From Bacillota bacterium (GTDB lineage Bacteria; Bacillota; Clostridia; Lachnospirales; Lachnospiraceae), in contig JAEZKD010000012.1 of assembly GCA_023415655.1 (NCBI GenBank), positions 1 to 28,565 of the forward strand: a DNA stretch of 28,565 bases. The letters run 5' to 3'. The notes beneath the pieces are model-generated. The model saw nothing but the letters and a program-made list of their open reading frames with translations. It had not been told where the DNA came from and did not search any database. Position numbers and translations under genes: made by a program. Each line of letters begins with the position of its first letter. Within the stretch, counting starts at the first letter, position 1. Shown here piece by piece: positions 16,156 through 24,627 of this stretch.

Positions 16156-16184
16156 TTTACAGTTTCTTAAAAATATGGTATGTT
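16156..16184 (+). promoter_or_regulatory. Predicted lgt promoter
   Basis: TTTACA (16156-16161, five of six), 17 bases, TATGTT (16179-16184, four of six). It lies in the 84-base gap after the kinase gene and gives a leader of about 23 bases. Confidence 0.5.
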
Positions 16185-16213
16185 ATAGAAAATACAAGAT
16201 TGGAGGAAATATA

Positions 16214-17341
16214 TTGAAAAACGAATTGTTTAAAATCGGTAGCGTCACGGTCTATGGGTATGGACTTATGATTGCGATTGCGATTTTTTCAGCATATTTA
16301 ACTGCAGAATATCGTGCCAAGAAAAAGAAACTGGAGTATGAAAAAATATTTAATTTAACCATTTGGTGTGCAATTGGAGGTATTCTTGGAGCTAAATTAC
16401 TATATTACATAACAGTGATTCCAGATATTATGAAAGATCCAAGTATCCTATGGAAGTTCGGTGACGGATTTGTTGTCTATGGTGGTATTATCTGTGGTAT
16501 CCTAGCTGGATATTTATATTGTAAGAAGCATAAATGGAACTTTTTAGAATACTTTGATTTAGTCATGCCATCGATAGCTTTAGCTCAAGGCTTTGGTCGT
16601 ATTGGTTGCTTCTTATCCGGTTGTTGTTACGGAATTACGACGGATAGTTGCATTGGAATCACTTTCCATTCTTCAGATTATGCTCCTAACGGTATTTCGT
16701 TGATACCAACGCAGTTGATTTCGAGTGGATTAAATTTTCTTCACTTTGGAATTCTCTTATTGATTGCGAAAAAGAATAAAGTACATGGTGTCATCGCAGG
16801 GTGCTATCTGGTATTCTATAGTGCTGGAAGATTTGTATTGGAATTCTTCCGTGGTGATTTGGAACGAGGAAGTGTTGGTAATTTGACAACTTCTCAGTTT
16901 ATCTCTATCTTCTTGTTCTTATTTGGACTTGGGATTATTATCGTACAGACATCTCGCTATAAAAAGCAGAAGGCAATAGAAGGAATTGGTAAAGCTAATA
17001 TCTTAACAGATGGAACTGAAGATTTGAATGCGGAAGCTTTCAATGAAGATTCTAAATATGAAGAATCCGATTATGAAGAAGAGGAAGGCGAAGAAGAATT
17101 CGAAGCTGACGATTTTGAATCCAATGAATTTGAAGCAGATGACTCGGAAGAGGAATTTGAGTTGGAAGAGAATGAGGAAGAGGAATCAGAGGAAGAAGAA
17201 TTTGAAGTAGTCGACTCTGAAGAATTTGAAGCGAATGAACATGAAATGAAAGAATATGAGTCAGAAGAGTATGATTCACAGGAAGCAAAAGTTGACGAGT
17301 TCGAATCCGATGAGGTGGAAGCCAAGGAGAAAGAAGAATAA
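16214..17341 (+). CDS. lgt: Prolipoprotein diacylglyceryl transferase with a long acidic C-terminal tail
   Basis: An integral membrane enzyme that transfers diacylglycerol from phosphatidylglycerol to the lipobox cysteine of prolipoproteins. Starting at TTG 16214 (GGAGG seven bases upstream) it has 375 residues. Residues 1-247 are a complete Lgt with about seven membrane helices, FGRIGCFLSGCCYG (127-140, the Lgt signature in its clostridial form) and GRFVLEFFRGDLERG (205-219). The family usually ends shortly after this. Here residues 248-375 are a hydrophilic tail; about 59 of the last 107 residues are Glu or Asp, with repeated EFEADD units. By analogy with E. coli Lgt topology the tail is cytoplasmic. 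An upstream ATG at 16175 overlaps the promoter and has no ribosome site. Confidence 0.92.
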   Translation: MKNELFKIGSVTVYGYGLMIAIAIFSAYLTAEYRAKKKKLEYEKIFNLTIWCAIGGILGAKLLYYITVIPDIMKDPSILWKFGDGFVVYGGIICGILAGYLYCKKHKWNFLEYFDLVMPSIALAQGFGRIGCFLSGCCYGITTDSCIGITFHSSDYAPNGISLIPTQLISSGLNFLHFGILLLIAKKNKVHGVIAGCYLVFYSAGRFVLEFFRGDLERGSVGNLTTSQFISIFLFLFGLGIIIVQTSRYKKQKAIEGIGKANILTDGTEDLNAEAFNEDSKYEESDYEEEEGEEEFEADDFESNEFEADDSEEEFELEENEEEESEEEEFEVVDSEEFEANEHEMKEYESEEYDSQEAKVDEFESDEVEAKEKEE

Positions 17342-17384
17342 AGTCAAAAAAGAATGATATGATAAGAACATATCGTTATGGAAG

Positions 17385-17433
17385 ATAAGGTCTACGGAAT
17401 AAGATATGAAAGTATCATCGCCGTAGACCTTAT
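17385..17433. terminator. Bidirectional terminator between lgt and asnB
   Basis: ATAAGGTCTACGG and CCGTAGACCTTAT form a perfect 13-bp stem with a 23-base loop. TATTATATT follows on the plus strand. It lies about 44 bases after lgt and 49 bases after the asnB stop, between convergent genes. The T-tracts are imperfect. Confidence 0.7.
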
Positions 17434-17481
17434 TATATTAAGTAAGAGTATTTTATTAATGAAGAATGTGCTAGATAGCGA

Positions 17482-19332
17482 CTATGCTCGGATGATCTCC
17501 ACTTTTTTAAGGAACTGATTCACCATGATTAGATAGGCTAAGGTTTGAGGTCCGGCCATAAGCTGACCATACCATGGCTTCCCATAATCGGAAGGTGTTT
17601 GTGTAAACTTTCTTAGTTTATGAATGTCAACAAATTCACGAAGTGGGGAAGAGCTGTCTTCAATAATTTCTGATAATTGTTGCCCAACCAATGCTTCATA
17701 TCCAGGATCATATGTCTTTGGATATGGAGATTTTTTTCGCCATAAGATTTCTTCTGGAACAAGATCATTACAGGAATGTCGAAGGAGGCTTTTTTCGATG
17801 TCCCCTCTCTTTTTCATCTCCCATGGAACATTCCATAAGTATTCAACAATTCTAACATCAGCAAATGGAACACGCGCCTCTAAACCAACATACATACTGG
17901 TACGGTCCATACGATCTAACAGGGTTTGCATAAACCAACGAAGATTTAAGTAAGAAATTTCTCTTCTTCTTGCTTCTTCCTTGGTATCACTGTCAAGCTT
18001 AGGTGTCATTGAAACAGAAATTTCATAAGTATTCTTTACGTAGTCGTCCATCTGAAGATAATCAATAAACTCGTCAGATAGTAAGGACTTTCTGGCTGAT
18101 AAATCACGTGCCCATGGGAAGGCATGTGTTTCAAAGGCTTCTTGACTATGAAACCAAGGATATCCACCAAAGATTTCATCCGCACATTCGCCTGTGAGCA
18201 CCACCTTATCATATGGCTTTACGAGAGAACAAAAGTGGAGTAGGGAGGATTCAATATCAGCCATACATGGTAAATCTCTAGCTTCCACAGCATCCTGCAA
18301 TCTAGCGGCCATCGTTACATTGTCGCATAATAAGAAGCGGTGGTTGGAATCTAGATATTGAACCACCTTTTTTACATAGGGAAGATCTCTGGATGGTTGA
18401 AATGCATTTGCTTTAAAGTACTCATCATTATTGACAAAATCAAAGGAGAACGTATCTAATTGTCGATTCTTCTTTTTTAGCTCTCTTGCACATACCGCAG
18501 ATACAATACTAGAATCGATACCACCTGATAAAAAGGTACTGATTGGAACATCGCTTAGCATCTGTTTGCAGATTGCATCCTGTACTAGATACGAAGTTTT
18601 CTCAACCGTCTCCACATAACTGTCTTCATGCACCTTACTCGTCAATCTCCAGTAGGTTACATCTGCTATGTCACCATGTCGATAGGAGATCCAGTGACCA
18701 GGAAGTACCTCATTCACCTCCTCATACACACCACAACCAGGTGTTTTGGCAGGACCAAGTGAAAAAACTTCATTTAATCCTTTTTTTGAAATCCTTGCTG
18801 TGAATCCAGGGAATTCAAAGAGTCCTTTAATCTCCGAAGCAAAGATAAGAGTCTCTTCATGGTAAGTATAAAAAAGAGGCTTAACGCCAATAGGGTCTCG
18901 AAACAGATAGTATTGATCCTCAGCAACGTCTGCGATGGCATAAGCAAAGATACCATTTAATTGTTTTACAAATTCTGGACCGTAATAGATATATCCTAAT
19001 AAGAGAACTTCAGTATCGCTGGTTGTTAAGAAGGTCATCCCATGTGCAATCAAATCCTCTTTTAATTCGTTCATATTATAGATTTCACCATTAAAGCAAA
19101 CGACATAGGTACGACCATCGATGGTTCGTAGCATTGGTTGCTGCCCAGTGCTTAAATCGATGATGGAAAGGCGAGCATGTGCAAAACCCACATGTTCATT
19201 GAGATAGTTACCAGCCTCATCTGGTCCACGGTGGCGAAGCCTTTTTGACATGTTTTCTAATATTTTTTTATAAAAACTTTCTTTCTTAAGATATGTTTCA
19301 TGAGCATTTACAAATCCTGAAATTCCACACAT
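17482..19332 (-). CDS. asnB: Asparagine synthetase B (glutamine-hydrolysing)
   Basis: A 616-residue cytoplasmic enzyme making asparagine from aspartate, ATP and glutamine. The N terminus is MCGISGF, so Cys2 is the glutaminase nucleophile after Met removal. The class II amidotransferase domain spans about 2-190, with RLRHRGPDEAG and FNGEIYN. The synthetase domain follows, with the PP-loop FLSGGIDSS (267-275) and the GECADEIFGGYPWF segment. AGGAGG lies four bases before the ATG. The gene is divergent from nfnA across 264 bases. I found no T-box leader and no convincing promoter there. Full length and intact. Confidence 0.96.
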   Translation of the reverse strand: MCGISGFVNAHETYLKKESFYKKILENMSKRLRHRGPDEAGNYLNEHVGFAHARLSIIDLSTGQQPMLRTIDGRTYVVCFNGEIYNMNELKEDLIAHGMTFLTTSDTEVLLLGYIYYGPEFVKQLNGIFAYAIADVAEDQYYLFRDPIGVKPLFYTYHEETLIFASEIKGLFEFPGFTARISKKGLNEVFSLGPAKTPGCGVYEEVNEVLPGHWISYRHGDIADVTYWRLTSKVHEDSYVETVEKTSYLVQDAICKQMLSDVPISTFLSGGIDSSIVSAVCARELKKKNRQLDTFSFDFVNNDEYFKANAFQPSRDLPYVKKVVQYLDSNHRFLLCDNVTMAARLQDAVEARDLPCMADIESSLLHFCSLVKPYDKVVLTGECADEIFGGYPWFHSQEAFETHAFPWARDLSARKSLLSDEFIDYLQMDDYVKNTYEISVSMTPKLDSDTKEEARRREISYLNLRWFMQTLLDRMDRTSMYVGLEARVPFADVRIVEYLWNVPWEMKKRGDIEKSLLRHSCNDLVPEEILWRKKSPYPKTYDPGYEALVGQQLSEIIEDSSSPLREFVDIHKLRKFTQTPSDYGKPWYGQLMAGPQTLAYLIMVNQFLKKVEIIRA

Positions 19333-19428
19333 GAGACCTCCTGAAAAACGTAAATTCTAGATTAGAATATGTCATGGAGTGTGACTTTGTGATTACTGAG
19401 TGGCAATCTTTCAGACAGTTTCGTATTT

Positions 19429-19442
19429 GTTAATAAATTAAC
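19429..19442. promoter_or_regulatory. Small inverted repeat between asnB and nfnA
   Basis: GTTAAT and ATTAAC flank AA. It lies about 97 bases upstream of asnB and 155 bases upstream of nfnA. It could be an operator, but short AT-rich palindromes arise easily by chance. A TATAAT at 19519-19524 may belong to an nfnA promoter but lacks a good -35. Confidence 0.2.
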
Positions 19443-19596
19443 GACATTGGGTGGGAGATTTGGAAAATACTCTTAGAAAACATTGAGAAAAGTACTAGAT
19501 TTTTGATAGCATGTAGGATATAATTAACACTGATATATTTAGTATTGTTATTTATTTAACATTATGGTATCTACATAAAAGTATAGGAGAGATTAC

Positions 19597-20481
19597 ATGT
19601 ACAAGATAACAAAAAAAGTGGCTTTGGCCAATCATATCTATCTGATGGATATTGAAGCTCCTCGCGTTGCAAAAAGCTGTTACCCAGGACAATTTGTTAT
19701 TGTAAAAATGGATGAAAAGGGTGAAAGAATACCACTTACCATCTGTGATTATGATAGAGTGGCTGGAACAGTAACGATTGTATTCCAAGCTGTAGGTACT
19801 TCGACTAAGAGGATGGAACAGTATGAAGTGGGAGAAGGCTTCCGCGATTTCACAGGTCCTTTGGGTTGTAAGTCTGAATTAGTGGATGAACCAATCGATG
19901 AGTTGAAACAGAAAAATATCCTGTTTGTAGCAGGTGGTGTCGGTACAGCTCCTGTATACCCTCAAGTGAAGTACATGAAGAGTCTTGGATGTGATGTAGA
20001 TTGTATCATTGGTGCTAGAACTAAGGATTTAGTGATTCTAGAAGAAGAAATGAAACAGGTTGCTAAGAATACCTACGTTGCAACGGATGATGGTTCTTAT
20101 GGTTTTCAAGGGAATGTAAATGATAAAATTAAAGACCTAGTTATTACACAAGGAAAGCATTATGATCTTGTCATTGCGATTGGACCATTAATTATGATGA
20201 AATTTGTATCCTTATTGACGAAGGAGCTTGGAATTAAAACAATTGTTAGTATGAATCCAATTATGGTAGATGGAACTGGAATGTGCGGAGCTTGTCGTTT
20301 GACTGTTGGGAATCAAATCAAATTCGCATGTGTGGATGGGCCTGAATTCGATGGACATTTGGTTAACTTCGATGAAGCTATGAAGAGACAACAGATGTAT
20401 AAAACGGATGAAGGTAGAGCAATTCTTCAGGAAAGAGAAGGTGCAACCCACCATGGTGGCTGCGGAATATGCAATGACTAA
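19597..20481 (+). CDS. nfnA: NADH-dependent ferredoxin:NADP+ oxidoreductase subunit A (NfnA)
   Basis: A 294-residue FAD/NAD-binding subunit, also annotated as sulfide dehydrogenase or ferredoxin-NADP reductase alpha. With NfnB it couples ferredoxin and NADH oxidation to NADP reduction by flavin-based electron bifurcation. Visible features are the FAD region PGQFVIV and RIPLTICDYD, the NAD loop VAGGVGTAPVYP (111-122), and the 2Fe-2S ligand region GMCGACRLTVG with Cys230, Cys233 and Cys245. The C terminus HHGGCGICND adds a CxxC pair (Cys289, Cys292). TAGGAGAG precedes the ATG. nfnB follows after 16 bases. Confidence 0.94.
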   Translation: MYKITKKVALANHIYLMDIEAPRVAKSCYPGQFVIVKMDEKGERIPLTICDYDRVAGTVTIVFQAVGTSTKRMEQYEVGEGFRDFTGPLGCKSELVDEPIDELKQKNILFVAGGVGTAPVYPQVKYMKSLGCDVDCIIGARTKDLVILEEEMKQVAKNTYVATDDGSYGFQGNVNDKIKDLVITQGKHYDLVIAIGPLIMMKFVSLLTKELGIKTIVSMNPIMVDGTGMCGACRLTVGNQIKFACVDGPEFDGHLVNFDEAMKRQQMYKTDEGRAILQEREGATHHGGCGICND

Positions 20482-20497
20482 TTAAGGAGGATTTCAG

Positions 20498-21892
20498 ATG
20501 GACGTATTAAAGCGAGTTCCAGTAAGAGAACAAGAACCAAGTATCAGAGCAAGAAACTTTGATGAGGTATGTCTTGGATATAATCAAGAAGAGGCAATGG
20601 AGGAAGCCCTTCGTTGTTTAAAGTGTAAGAATCCAAAGTGTCAGTTAGGATGTCCCGTGAACATTGACATTCCAGGTTTTATCAAGGAAGTACAAGAAGG
20701 TAATATTGAGCAAGCCTATCGTGTGATTAATACATATTCTGCGTTACCAGCAGTCTGTGGACGTGTCTGTCCGCAGGAAACTCAGTGCGAAGCAAAATGT
20801 ATCCGTGGAATCAAAGGAGATCCTGTTTCCATTGGTAAATTAGAGCGTTTTGTGGCTGACTGGGCAAGAGAACATAACATAAAGCCAGAAAAACCGATTG
20901 AGCGTAAGGATAAGAAGGTTGCAGTCATTGGTTCTGGACCAGCGGGATTAACCTGTGCTGGAGATTTAGCAAGGTTAGGTTATGATGTAACCATCTTTGA
21001 AGCGTTGCATGAAGCCGGAGGAGTATTGGTATATGGTATTCCTGAGTTTCGTCTTCCAAAGCAAACCGTAGTTGCTACGGAGATTGAGAATGTAAAAGAA
21101 TTAGGGGTTAAGATTGAAACCAATGTTGTTATTGGTAAATCAACAACCATTGATGAGCTCATCGAGGAAGAAGGCTTTGAAGCAGTATTCATTGGTTCCG
21201 GAGCTGGCCTACCTAAATTTATGGGGATTCCAGGAGAGAATGCCAATGGTGTATTTTCTGCGAATGAATATTTAACAAGAAATAATTTAATGAAAGCATT
21301 TATGCCAGAATATGATACCCCAATAGTAGCTGGGAAGAAGGTAGCAGTCGTTGGTGGTGGCAATGTTGCTATGGATGCTGCAAGAACAGCTCTTCGTCTG
21401 GGAGCTGAGGTTCACATCGTATATCGCCGTAGTGAGGCTGAATTGCCAGCGAGAGTTGAAGAGGTTCATCATGCAAAAGAAGAAGGAATCATTTTTGAAT
21501 TATTGACCAATCCGAAAGAAATTCTTGTGGATGAAAAAGATTGGGTCAAAGGAATGCGTTGTGTAAGAATGGCGTTAGGAGAACCAGATGCTTCGGGAAG
21601 AAGAAGTCCTATTGAGGTGGAAGGTTCTGATTTTGTACTTGATGTTGATACTGTAATTATGTCTCTTGGAACAAGCCCTAATCCTTTAATTTCATCTACT
21701 ACGAGAGGACTTGAGATCAATAAGCATAAATGCATCATTGCAAGAGAAGAAGATGGACTGACTACAAAAGATGGTGTATATGCAGGTGGTGATGCAGTAA
21801 CAGGAGCAGCGACAGTAATTCTCGCAATGGGTGCTGGTAAAGCAGCAGCCAAAGGAATTGATGAATATTTATCCAATAAAATGTCATTATAA
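20498..21892 (+). CDS. nfnB: NfnB, NADPH-dependent glutamate synthase small-subunit-like flavoprotein
   Basis: A 464-residue partner of NfnA, often annotated gltA. Two 4Fe-4S sites lie near the N terminus: Cys40/43/48/52 (CLKCKNPKCQLGCP) and Cys87/91/97/101 (CGRVCPQETQCEAKC). An FAD Rossmann loop follows at about 141-165 (VAVIGSGPAGLTCAGDLA), and an NADPH loop near 285 (VAVVGGGNVAMDAARTALRLG). The C-terminal GGDAVTGAATVILAMGAG completes FAD binding. Pairing with NfnA, and the absence of a glutamate synthase large subunit here, favours NfnB over GltD. TAAGGAGG lies eight bases before the ATG. The gene ends at a strong terminator. Confidence 0.95.
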   Translation: MDVLKRVPVREQEPSIRARNFDEVCLGYNQEEAMEEALRCLKCKNPKCQLGCPVNIDIPGFIKEVQEGNIEQAYRVINTYSALPAVCGRVCPQETQCEAKCIRGIKGDPVSIGKLERFVADWAREHNIKPEKPIERKDKKVAVIGSGPAGLTCAGDLARLGYDVTIFEALHEAGGVLVYGIPEFRLPKQTVVATEIENVKELGVKIETNVVIGKSTTIDELIEEEGFEAVFIGSGAGLPKFMGIPGENANGVFSANEYLTRNNLMKAFMPEYDTPIVAGKKVAVVGGGNVAMDAARTALRLGAEVHIVYRRSEAELPARVEEVHHAKEEGIIFELLTNPKEILVDEKDWVKGMRCVRMALGEPDASGRRSPIEVEGSDFVLDVDTVIMSLGTSPNPLISSTTRGLEINKHKCIIAREEDGLTTKDGVYAGGDAVTGAATVILAMGAGKAAAKGIDEYLSNKMSL

Positions 21893-21913
21893 ACGATATA
21901 TTGAATTACTTTG

Positions 21914-21953
21914 GTGATACAAATCAAAATTTAGTGATTTGTATCACTTTTTG
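21914..21953 (+). terminator. Rho-independent terminator of nfnAB
   Basis: GTGATACAAATCA and TGATTTGTATCAC form a perfect 13-bp stem with an eight-base loop, followed by five T residues. It starts 21 bases after the nfnB stop. Confidence 0.93.
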
Positions 21954-22085
21954 TTGAAAGAATATACAAAACATGGTAATATGGTTGTAGTAAATAATAT
22001 AAGACTAAGGGACTAGGTTGGTTCAAAAAGATTACGATTCATAATGTTATCTATTTTAAAGTATATATTTGACAATATTGAGGGA

Positions 22086-22114
22086 TTGACTCAGATATAA
22101 ACAAGGTATGTAAT
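22086..22114 (+). promoter_or_regulatory. Predicted promoter of the GGDEF-EAL gene
   Basis: TTGACT (22086-22091, five of six), 17 bases, TGTAAT (22109-22114, five of six). The leader would be only about 16 bases and still include the AGAGAGG ribosome site. A second perfect TTGACA at 22069-22074 lacks a matching -10. I saw no c-di-GMP riboswitch. Confidence 0.5.
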
Positions 22115-22136
22115 CGATAAAAAGAGAGGTTTCCAA

Positions 22137-23669
22137 ATGTGGGATAACAACAGTATTTTATGGATTCTTTATGGTACCATTGTTGTACTATTTGCCTTAT
22201 TTGTTATTATGCTGGTTAATATACGAAAGAGAACAAAGGCGGAGAAAGCTGCAGTAGCGGTGGGACAAAAGTTAAAGGAAAGTTATGCAGAGCTTGAGAG
22301 AGCTTATGAAGAGGTATCAGCAACAAAAAATGAACTAGATATCAAATACTCACAATTAAAAAAGAGTCAAGATAAAGTGAAACGAATTGCATATTCGGAT
22401 CACCTTACTGGGATACCAAATCGCGTGGCATTTTCAGAAATGCTAGATCATGTGATGGCAACTCTTCGACAGGAAGAATTGGTTGCATTGATCGATTTAG
22501 ACATTGACAATTTTAAGGATATTAATGATTCCCTTGGACATACGTTTGGAGATGAGATGTTACTTGACGTAACACTTCGTTTGAAAGAAGCACTGGATGA
22601 AGGCGATTTCATCGCTCGAATCGGTGGTGATGAATTCGCTGTCTTATTACAGAATATTAAAGATGAAAGCGAAATCAATGATAAAGTAGAAAAGATTCGG
22701 GCAAAATTAAAAGAGCCGATCATCATTGCTGCCAAAGAGTTTTTTATCACTGTGAGTATTGGCCTTGCATTGGCACCCAAGGATGGCAAGACAACTCAGA
22801 ATCTAATGAAAAATGTCAATTCTGCAATGTATGTTGCAAAGGAACGAGGGAAAAATACATACTGCTATTTTGACAATTCGATCAATCAAAAACTATTAGA
22901 AAAGTTAGAATTGCAATCCGAATTGCGTAAAGCAATTGAAAATAACCAATTTTGTGTATACTATCAAGCGCAGGTTGATTTAGATAAGGGGAATATCGTT
23001 GGATTTGAAGCTTTAGCACGATGGAAGCATCCAAGCAAGGGTATTATTTCACCAGCCTCTTTTATTCCATTAGCAGAAGAGAATGGTATGATTGTTGAGA
23101 TTGGTAAAAAGATGCTAAAAGAGGCATGCTTACAGTTAAAGGAATGGGAAATCAACGGTTATACTGACCTGACAATGGCAGTGAATTTTTCTGCAAGGCA
23201 GTTTAAGGATCATAGTTTCTTAGATATGGTATATGAAATCATTGAGGAAACACAAGTTGATCCATCCCGTCTGGAATTTGAAATCACGGAGTCGGTAGCA
23301 TTAGAGGACTTAGAATTTACAATTGAGACGATCAATCGATTAAAGGAAATTGGGATCACCTTTGCTTTGGATGATTTTGGAACAGGATATTCCTCTTTAA
23401 ATTATCTAAAGAGACTTCCAGTCAATAATCTTAAAATTGATAAGAGTTTTCTTGATACCATCTTAGATAGTAACAACGATCAAAAAATTGTTCATACCAT
23501 GATTAATCTGGCTCGCAATTTACAAATCAAAGTAATTGCGGAAGGAGTTGAACTATCAGAGCAAGAGCAATTCTTAAAAACCGTGAATTGTGACAAGGCG
23601 CAAGGCTATTATTATAGTCGCCCAATTCCACAGGAACAAGCTTATGAATTACTACAATCTTATTCTTAA
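22137..23669 (+). CDS. Membrane-anchored GGDEF-EAL protein (c-di-GMP turnover)
   Basis: A 510-residue protein that may make and/or degrade cyclic di-GMP. One membrane helix (about 8-28) leads through a coiled-coil linker (about 35-82) to a GGDEF domain (about 83-245) with intact GGDEF (163-167), then an EAL domain (about 255-505) with intact EALARW (291 onward), NFSARQF, FEITES, LDDFGTGYSSL, KIDKSF and EGVE. Both catalytic motif sets are present, so activity could be bifunctional. The allosteric RxxD inhibitory site before GGDEF is replaced by DEGD. There is no recognised sensory domain. A membrane protein gene follows after 11 bases. Confidence 0.94.
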   Translation: MWDNNSILWILYGTIVVLFALFVIMLVNIRKRTKAEKAAVAVGQKLKESYAELERAYEEVSATKNELDIKYSQLKKSQDKVKRIAYSDHLTGIPNRVAFSEMLDHVMATLRQEELVALIDLDIDNFKDINDSLGHTFGDEMLLDVTLRLKEALDEGDFIARIGGDEFAVLLQNIKDESEINDKVEKIRAKLKEPIIIAAKEFFITVSIGLALAPKDGKTTQNLMKNVNSAMYVAKERGKNTYCYFDNSINQKLLEKLELQSELRKAIENNQFCVYYQAQVDLDKGNIVGFEALARWKHPSKGIISPASFIPLAEENGMIVEIGKKMLKEACLQLKEWEINGYTDLTMAVNFSARQFKDHSFLDMVYEIIEETQVDPSRLEFEITESVALEDLEFTIETINRLKEIGITFALDDFGTGYSSLNYLKRLPVNNLKIDKSFLDTILDSNNDQKIVHTMINLARNLQIKVIAEGVELSEQEQFLKTVNCDKAQGYYYSRPIPQEQAYELLQSYS

Positions 23670-23680
23670 TAGGAGTTATT

Positions 23681-24517
23681 ATGAAGTATCATAGAACAGA
23701 ACAGAATAGTATTAGTATTTTCCTTGTAATATCGATTATACTTTATTTTTCTTTCATGTTCTGTGATATCTTTTATAATACACCATTGTTATCCAATTGC
23801 ATAAAATTTATTGGAATCCTTTTTTGCTTTCTGATGTTACTCCTCTTAAAGATGTTTCATCCAACGGATAAGGATTACCTTATATTATTATTGGCGTTTG
23901 CATTTACAGTAACTGCAGATGCTTTTTTGCTGTTTACGAATCACTTCTTCTATGGTGTACTTAGCTTTATCGTGGTTCAGCTATTGTATCTGTACCGAAT
24001 CCATACTATGGATGCGACAGTAAAGGTTTCTCATCTTCTAGTACGTATACTTGTTACAGGTATTGCTATCGGTGTCATGGTCTTATCTAGAGTTCCTGTG
24101 GACTCCTTATTAGTTGTGGTTACCTTTTACTTTCTTAATTTTATAGGTAATCTTATATTGTTGGGGCGCTTAGTGATAAAAGTAAGACAACAAAGGATGG
24201 TTGGAGATGCTGGAAATGCAGAGAATGTTGAGAGATTAGTAAAATCAGAGAAATCAACAAAAGTTCAGAATATAAGGAATAGTGTGAGTGTAGAAAATAG
24301 TGCAAATAGCGAGAGCAGGGTTCAACTTGTTCAGTTTTTGATAGGTATGATTCTATTCTTTCTTTGTGATCTCTGTGTTGGCTTTTACAATATGTCTTAC
24401 TATATTGAGTTTCAAAGCCCAATCGCAATGATTCTTGAGAAAATCTCTGTATTGGGAATGTGGGGCTTTTATTATCCTGGTCAAATACTTATTGCATTAA
24501 GCACAAAAAGGGACTAA
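23681..24517 (+). CDS. YhhN/TMEM86-like (lysoplasmalogenase family) membrane protein
   Basis: A 278-residue protein with about eight hydrophobic segments. The stretch FTVTADAFLLFTNHFFYGVLSF (in pieces TADAFLLF and FFYGVLSF, about 77-96) and the later FLIGMILFFLCDLCVGF (219-235) match the two conserved Asp-containing helices of the YhhN family (Asp80, Asp230). The family includes lysoplasmalogenases, which cleave vinyl-ether lysolipids; plasmalogens are common in clostridia. A polar insert of about 45 residues rich in Asn, Ser, Glu and Val (168-213) splits the sixth and seventh helices and is unusual. AGGAG precedes the ATG. It is probably co-transcribed with the GGDEF-EAL gene. Family call moderate. 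Confidence 0.65.
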   Translation: MKYHRTEQNSISIFLVISIILYFSFMFCDIFYNTPLLSNCIKFIGILFCFLMLLLLKMFHPTDKDYLILLLAFAFTVTADAFLLFTNHFFYGVLSFIVVQLLYLYRIHTMDATVKVSHLLVRILVTGIAIGVMVLSRVPVDSLLVVVTFYFLNFIGNLILLGRLVIKVRQQRMVGDAGNAENVERLVKSEKSTKVQNIRNSVSVENSANSESRVQLVQFLIGMILFFLCDLCVGFYNMSYYIEFQSPIAMILEKISVLGMWGFYYPGQILIALSTKRD

Positions 24518-24548
24518 GTTTTTCTACATGCTGGGCGAGGGTTGGTTG

Positions 24549-24577
24549 TTGTATTTTAAGTATATGTCTGCTACAAT
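24549..24577 (+). promoter_or_regulatory. Possible promoter reading into the repeat array
   Basis: TTGTAT (24549-24554, three of six), 17 bases, TACAAT (24572-24577, five of six). If used, it would transcribe the 22-bp repeat array as a leader or non-coding RNA. Confidence 0.25.
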
Positions 24578-24627
24578 GTAGCTACTGAGTGGTACAGGTA
24601 GTCTTGGGATAAGGTATTGACTTCTTT

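Noticed and set aside
17052..17325. Leu-, Ser- or Lys-rich frames over the Lgt tail
   Set aside because: These are by-products of the GAA-rich repetitive DNA encoding the acidic tail in the real frame.
19333..19596. T-box leader for asnB
   Set aside because: No TGGNACC-type antiterminator sequence or stem I pattern is present in the upstream region on the minus strand.
21954..22136. c-di-GMP riboswitch ahead of the GGDEF-EAL gene
   Set aside because: The segment has no recognisable GEMM-like conserved core or paired helices.
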